This document shows positions 6,880 to 10,100 of a stretch of DNA of 10,100 nucleotides, one piece after another (position 1 is the stretch's first letter; each line of letters begins with the position of its first letter). This DNA is from Anaerolineales bacterium (lineage in GTDB: Bacteria; Chloroflexota; Anaerolineae; 4572-78; J111), in contig JAAUSP010000253.1 of assembly GCA_012032575.1 (NCBI GenBank), forward strand, positions 1 through 10,100. The letters run 5' to 3'. Under the pieces are notes generated by a model that made no database searches, was not told the origin of the DNA, and saw only the letters and a list, made by a program, of their open reading frames with translations. The position numbers were made by a program, and so were the translations under genes.

Positions 6880-7153
6880 TCAACTCTTCCCTATGGTATT
6901 AAACACTTCCATAATCTCGCCGATCACCCGCTCCCGCTCCGCCGGGTCGTCGCCGCGAATAGCGGTGGTGACACAGGTGTGCAGGTGGCGGTCAAGCACC
7001 AGGGCGCTGACCTTTTGCAGCGCGGCCTGAACCGCTTCGATCTGTTTGACAATGTCAATGCAATAAGCGCCCTCTTCAACCATCTTCTCGACGCCGCGCA
7101 CGTGCCCTTCGAGCTTTTAGCCGGTTGACAATTTTGTTTGTTTCTTCGTTCAT
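6880..7153 (-). CDS. csoR: CsoR-family copper-sensing repressor, frameshifted near N-terminus
   Basis: A DUF156/CsoR-type all-helical DNA-binding repressor of about 90 residues that releases its operator when Cu(I) is bound. The start ATG 7153 gives MNEETNKIVNRLK, and the other frame gives LEG-HVRGVEKMVEEGAYCIDIVKQI and onward to FNTIGKS. The Cu(I) ligand set Cys-His-Cys is visible: C in EGAYCID and H-x3-C in RHLHTC. The two frames meet near 7113-7116, where the family consensus RLKRLEG would need two more bases, so the gene as read carries a 2-nt deletion (or a 1-nt insertion giving KLEG). AAGGA lies about 10 nt upstream of the ATG. It is the first gene of the copper operon, just downstream of its own probable operator. 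If the shift is real, no repressor is made and the operon would be constitutive. Confidence 0.85.
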
Positions 7154-7180
7154 GACGGTTTGTTCCTTGTTTTCCTTACT

Positions 7181-7203
7181 CCCCCTCCCCCCTGGGGGGG
7201 GTA
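7181..7203 (-). promoter_or_regulatory. Probable CsoR operator (C-tract/G-tract palindrome)
   Basis: On the minus strand it reads TACCCCCCCCAGGGGGG, followed by a further AGGGGG, immediately downstream of the -10 box. CsoR-family operators are typically pseudo-palindromes with a TACC/C-tract half and a G-tract half. Position over the start region and in front of csoR fits autorepression. The site is inferred, not tested. Confidence 0.6.
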
Positions 7204-7212
7204 GCTGATAAG

Positions 7213-7241
7213 AATATAGCATACCCGAAGGCAGCCGTCAA
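7213..7241 (-). promoter_or_regulatory. Sigma70-type promoter for the copper operon
   Basis: On the minus strand, -35 TTGACG (7241-7236), a 17-nt spacer and -10 TATATT (7218-7213). Each box differs from consensus at one position and the spacer is optimal. It points toward csoR, and the start site would fall within the C/G-tract operator region. Confidence 0.75.
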
Positions 7242-7271
7242 GCGTGACATGTCATCTTTTGGCTGATTTTT

Positions 7272-7511
7272 GGTATCTTCTCAATATGTAGGGGCGAACC
7301 CTTGCGGTCGCCCCGCGGGGCAGGCGCAAGGCCGTGCCCCTACCCCGAATTATTGAGAAGATACGATTTTTGTCATAACCGGAAGGAGTCGGACAGAACC
7401 AGGGGTTCGATACCAAAGAATGAAAATGGAGTCCAAAAGCGCAGCTTTTGAATTTTGATCGCAAAAGCTGCGCTTTTGAACTCCGGAACGTTTATTTTCA
7501 GAGAAGATACC
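7272..7511. mobile_element. MITE-like nested inverted repeats, no coding sequence
   Basis: The outer ends are GGTATCTTCTC (7272-7282) and its exact complement GAGAAGATACC (7501-7511). A third copy at 7351-7364 makes a 14-bp exact inverted repeat with 7273-7286. Nested inside that are GTAGGGGC (7288-7295) and GCCCCTAC (7336-7343). A second hairpin has 23-bp arms with one mismatch (7428-7450 and 7462-7484), built on CAAAAGCGCAGCTTTTG. No transposase is present. This fits a non-autonomous element, or two adjoining ones, in the divergent intergenic region. No target duplication was identified. Confidence 0.6.
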
Positions 7512-7541
7512 CTCCAAACTGTTTTTTCATTTGCCGGCTCG

Positions 7542-7550
7542 TGGTATAAT
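7542..7550 (+). promoter_or_regulatory. Extended -10 promoter for the small NACHT-linked gene
   Basis: TGGTATAAT is a perfect extended -10 element. At 17 nt upstream there is only a T-rich stretch, so the -35 box is weak, as is usual for extended -10 promoters. The leader that follows contains the palindrome GGGGGAGTCCCCC (7566-7578), a possible operator or short hairpin. Confidence 0.65.
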
Positions 7551-7617
7551 TGAGAAAGCAGCAACGGGGGAGTCCCCCAATTTTAGCCCTGATTTAACCA
7601 TAGCAAAGGAGCAACCC

Positions 7618-8151
7618 ATGACCCAGGAACCCCAAACCGGAGGTGTGACCTCCGCCGCAGGCAAGGTGGTGGCGACCGGCAAAATCATTACCGGCGTTGA
7701 CATCGAAGGCGCGGCCAGTGACGCCGTGCTTAAAACCGCGCTGGAAACCATGCAGCACTGGCGCACCGGCGGTGTCAGCGGCTACCAGGGCGTTGAAGCC
7801 CAGGACATCATCACCGGCTTTCGCTACCTTAACCCGGACGCCCCCGACCGGGACAACTTTTTGGCCGAACTGCAGGCTCTGCGCCAGACGCTGGCCGGCC
7901 TGTCCGCCCAGCCCGACAGCCCGGCCGAGGCCCAGGCCGCCGTTGAAGCCCTGGACGAAGCCGCCGCCGAAAGCCAGAAAGCCCAACCTTTGGCCAAAAA
8001 AGTGATCAACCGCCTGCGCGAAGCCGTCGAGTTTATCACCGATGCCGGTAAAGCTTTGGAAGCCGCCGGTAAAGCCGGGCCGCTCATCCTGCAAGCGCTC
8101 AGCCTGGCCACCGGCCTGTACCAGGTGGCCCAGAGGTTGTTTTTGCCGTAA
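7618..8151 (+). CDS. Unrecognised small helical protein next to NACHT NTPase
   Basis: The start ATG 7618 has AAAGGAG 7 nt upstream; a longer in-frame start at 7531 lies upstream of the predicted promoter -10 and is rejected. The protein has 177 residues. I do not recognise a named family. The N-terminal third is rich in short beta-like segments: GGVTSAAGKVVATGKIITGVDIEG can be read in two parts, followed by YQGVEAQDIITGFRYL (about residues 60-75). The middle is an Ala/Glu-rich, coiled-coil-like helical stretch (LAELQALRQTLAGL, then EAQAAVEALDEAAAESQKAQ). The last part (AGPLILQALSLATGLYQVAQ, then RLFLP) is hydrophobic, possibly membrane-associating. This layout resembles small proteins encoded beside STAND/NACHT proteins in Chloroflexota. 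It shares the A-x-D-I-I-T-G module with the downstream NACHT gene. Function is unknown; a partner or effector role is inference. Confidence 0.75.
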   Translation: MTQEPQTGGVTSAAGKVVATGKIITGVDIEGAASDAVLKTALETMQHWRTGGVSGYQGVEAQDIITGFRYLNPDAPDRDNFLAELQALRQTLAGLSAQPDSPAEAQAAVEALDEAAAESQKAQPLAKKVINRLREAVEFITDAGKALEAAGKAGPLILQALSLATGLYQVAQRLFLP

Positions 8152-8425
8152 ATAGCCAACAACCTCATTGACAATTGACCGTTGACCATTGATAATTAGG
8201 TCGGGTTGAGCCAAAAACGCTGCGGGGCGGCGCGTGGAACAACAATCAAAGGAACGCCCGCGTCTCCTCCCGCAACCGCAACCAACCCGACAACTTCAAC
8301 AATAATATCGGTTTTCGAGTTGTAGTTGCCCCTAACTTTTATTTTGCCGGTAAAGCTGGTCGTTACGGCGGGCAGCGAGGCTCAAATAGATAGCCTGGCT
8401 CAATCCTGGTCGCGCGCGGCGAGGA

Positions 8426-8475
8426 GAGACCCCTACCCCCTCCCCGCTGCGGGGAAGGGGTAGGGGGAGGGTCTC
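8426..8475. repeat. Long GC-rich hairpin repeat
   Basis: GAGACCC...CTCCCCGC at the left pairs with GCGGGG...GGGTCTC at the right around a three-base loop (TGC), with small bulges. The CCCCTCCCCGCTGCGGGGAA core is a type of palindromic repeat common in intergenic regions of many environmental bacteria. It could terminate rightward transcripts, but lacks a T-run. Confidence 0.7.
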
Positions 8476-8527
8476 CAGCCGCCCGGCCCTATATTCATCC
8501 AGCCCCGGCCTTTGTGGTAAACTCAGG

Positions 8528-8555
8528 TTGACGCTCAGGCCGGGGCCAAAATAAT
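8528..8555 (+). promoter_or_regulatory. Promoter for the NACHT gene
   Basis: TTGACG (8528-8533), a 16-nt spacer, and AATAAT (8550-8555). The right arm AGGCCGGGGC of a 10-bp inverted repeat (8502-8511/8537-8546) lies in the spacer, so a regulator bound to the palindrome could occlude the promoter. Confidence 0.6.
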
Positions 8556-8593
8556 TAACAATTGCCAATTGCCAATTGTATGGAGCAACGCCC

Positions 8594-10100
8594 ATGACCT
8601 CTTCCTCCGGTTCGGTTCACGCTCAGGGTAATATTACCGCCCACGACATCATTACGGGCCTAAAAATTGACAAGGTTGAAATTGTTTTGCGCAGCCTGGA
8701 CGACCTGACCCGGCTGGCCGGCCGGAGCGAGGTTAAGTTTAAACCCCACCCGGATGGCGGGTTAGAACTGCTGGCCGGCGACGGCCAATCGCTCTTGGCC
8801 CTGGAAGCTAATTTGGTGCAAGCCTTCCGCCAATTCCCCCAGGCCGCCGACCTGTCGCTTGACCACCGCTATCGCTGCTACGCCGCCTGGCTGCTGGCCT
8901 ATCAGCCCCTTAACCCCCCGGCCGCTGTGGCCGCCCGCGATTTTTATATTCAACTGCCCGGCCACCTCAGTTGGGATTGGGATGATGAAGGGCTGCAAGG
9001 CCATTTGTGCGAACTAACCTGGGTGGGCGATGGCCCGCAGCGCCAGCTTAAACGCGAACGGCTGGCCGATGTAACCGCAGCCCTGGCTAAACACCCGGCC
9101 TTTGTGCTGTTGGGCGCACCCGGCAGCGGTAAAAGTACGGTGCTGCGCCGCCTGGCGCGTGACGCGGCCCAGGCTTATCTGGCCGGCCGCAGCCCCCGCC
9201 TGCCCCTGCTGCTGGAACTGGGCAGTTATTATCGTGAGCGCCACTCGCCCCTGGAGTTTGCCGGGGCCGAATGGACGGCCCAGGTCGCCGCCGATTTTGT
9301 CAACCTGGCCCGGCAAGGCCGCTTGTTATTACTGGCCGACGGCCTGAACGAAATGCCCTATCTGCCTGCCCCCGCCGCCGGTGAACGGGCCGACGACTGG
9401 CGGCGTTTTGTGGCTCAATTTTTTGCCGAAGCCGCCCCCACCGGCAGCCGGGCCGTTTTGGCCAGCCGTGATCAGGGCGATTATGAACAGCCTTTGGGTC
9501 TGCCCCGCGTCGAAATTGAACCGCTCCAGCCGGAGCAAATTGAGCAGTTTGCCGCCATCCGGCTGGGCAGTCAGGCCGACGCCTTTTTAAAAGCCCTGGA
9601 ACGGCTGGATTTATGGCCGCTGGCCCGTGTGCCGATTTCACTCTTTTTCCTGACCCAACTCTTTCAACCCGCCAGCGGCGATTTGCCCGCCAATAAAGGG
9701 CTTTTGTTTAAAGCCTACGCCGACCTGTTGTGGCGGCAGCTCTATCCCAAAGCGCCCCCGCCCGAGCGCGAGGCTCACCTGACCGCCCTGGCCCACCTGG
9801 GTTACGCCATGCAGGACCGGGGCGAAAGCACCATCTTGCCCGCCGCCGATATCCTGGCCCTGCTGCCGCCCCAGGTGCGCCTGCCTAAACAGTTCCGGCC
9901 CGCCGAAACTCCGCCCGAGCTGGTCTTTGAGCGAGCCTGGCGCAGCGGCTTGTTTAGCCAGGTGAGCGAGCCGGACGATACCTATAAATTTAGCCACCAA
10001 CTCTTGCAGGAGCATTTTGCCGCCCGCGCCATGTTGACCCGCTGGAGCGAGCGCGACCCGGCCCTGCCCCAGTTGTGGCGTACCCCGCGCACCCCGGCCG
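8594..10100 (+). CDS. NACHT-type STAND NTPase, C-terminus beyond window
   Basis: Start ATG 8594 with GGAG 9 nt upstream; 502 codons are visible and the frame is open at the edge. The N-terminus has a short QGNITAHDIITGLKIDKVEI module, then a helical linker of about 120 residues. The NTPase core follows: Walker A GAPGSGKST (174-182), Walker B LLLLADGLNE (D249, acidic E253, the NACHT DGLDE type with N in place of D), and ASRD (about 290-293) at the arginine/sensor strand. The C-terminal part of the NACHT has the conserved FSHQLLQEHFAA (466-477). NACHT proteins are signal-transducing ATPases that oligomerise on ligand detection; bacterial members include anti-phage proteins. The effector and sensor parts are not recognisable in the visible region: the sensor repeats presumably lie beyond the edge, and no nuclease, protease or TIR domain precedes the NACHT. 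It could equally be a regulatory NACHT. Confidence 0.88.
   Translation, partial: MTSSSGSVHAQGNITAHDIITGLKIDKVEIVLRSLDDLTRLAGRSEVKFKPHPDGGLELLAGDGQSLLALEANLVQAFRQFPQAADLSLDHRYRCYAAWLLAYQPLNPPAAVAARDFYIQLPGHLSWDWDDEGLQGHLCELTWVGDGPQRQLKRERLADVTAALAKHPAFVLLGAPGSGKSTVLRRLARDAAQAYLAGRSPRLPLLLELGSYYRERHSPLEFAGAEWTAQVAADFVNLARQGRLLLLADGLNEMPYLPAPAAGERADDWRRFVAQFFAEAAPTGSRAVLASRDQGDYEQPLGLPRVEIEPLQPEQIEQFAAIRLGSQADAFLKALERLDLWPLARVPISLFFLTQLFQPASGDLPANKGLLFKAYADLLWRQLYPKAPPPEREAHLTALAHLGYAMQDRGESTILPAADILALLPPQVRLPKQFRPAETPPELVFERAWRSGLFSQVSEPDDTYKFSHQLLQEHFAARAMLTRWSERDPALPQLWRTPRTPA

Larger units (their letters stand above)
8152..8593. other. 442-bp structured non-coding gap
   Basis: No convincing gene on either strand. 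It holds heptamers ATTGACA, ATTGACC, GTTGACC, ATTGATA (8167-8194) and a 9-bp inverted repeat GTCGGGTTG/CAACCCGAC (8200-8208 and 8283-8291). It also holds a long hairpin (8426-8475), a 10-bp inverted repeat GCCCCGGCCT/AGGCCGGGGC (8502-8511 and 8537-8546), a promoter, and two ATTGCCA heptamers (8561-8574). Open frames on the minus strand here lack start context and family resemblance. Confidence 0.7.

Noticed and set aside
7594..8214. 206-codon frame on the minus strand opposite the small NACHT-linked gene
   Set aside because: Low-complexity Gly/Phe/Gln composition typical of an antisense shadow; the plus-strand gene has a good ribosome binding site and promoter.
8332..8595. 87-codon minus-strand frame in the gap before the NACHT gene
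   Set aside because: It runs through the palindromic repeats and the promoter, with repeat-derived peptide and no recognisable domain.

Overview
The window looks like a chromosomal segment of an environmental, GC-rich bacterium, most likely a Chloroflexota member of the Anaerolineae/Caldilineae type. This is an inference from protein style, from the density of short dispersed repeats, and from repeat-derived peptides such as PSTGSGQ inside proteins. No rRNA or tRNA is present to confirm it.

Left two thirds (1-7241, minus strand): a copper-handling cluster transcribed right to left. In transcription order it has a sigma70-type promoter and a C/G-tract palindrome resembling a CsoR operator (7181-7241), csoR (copper-sensing repressor), copZ (small HMA copper chaperone), a short thioredoxin-fold lipoprotein, and a two-HMA copper ATPase (copA2). 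A MazEF-type toxin-antitoxin remnant with a truncated toxin follows, then a second one-HMA copper ATPase (copA1), and finally, at the window edge, a DUF1684 protein. CsoR would release the promoter when Cu(I) rises, CopZ would carry Cu(I) to CopA, and CopA would export it. The lipoprotein would act on thiols or copper outside the membrane.

The most interesting gene is that thioredoxin lipoprotein. Both positions of its CxxC active site are in-frame TGA codons (U-P-P-U). The same frame is open on both sides, and a perfect 7-bp stem with a GUG loop lies 18 and 27 nt downstream of the two TGAs. This is the arrangement expected of a bacterial SECIS element, so it is a candidate double-selenocysteine (UxxU) protein in a copper operon.

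The copper cluster is full of short tandem repeats, nearly all with a 7-nt period but with different unit sequences, plus one 8-nt family. They sit in three intergenic gaps and also inside coding sequence. Both CopA paralogs carry repeat-derived inserts at the same hinge before the nucleotide-binding domain. The cluster also has several frameshifts: csoR, possibly the trx signal peptide, the copA2 N-terminus, and three positions in copA1. The genes at the far left and right of the window are open. Either the copper cluster is decaying or the assembly has indel errors there.

Middle (7154-7617): a divergent intergenic region with the csoR promoter/operator, a roughly 240-bp MITE-like set of nested inverted repeats, and an extended -10 promoter for the rightward genes.

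Right part (7618-10100, plus strand): a small protein of unrecognised family, then a 442-bp structured intergenic region, then a large NACHT-type STAND NTPase cut by the window end. Both proteins carry a short A-x-D-I-I-T-G module near the N-terminal side, suggesting a functional pair, possibly a defence or signalling system.
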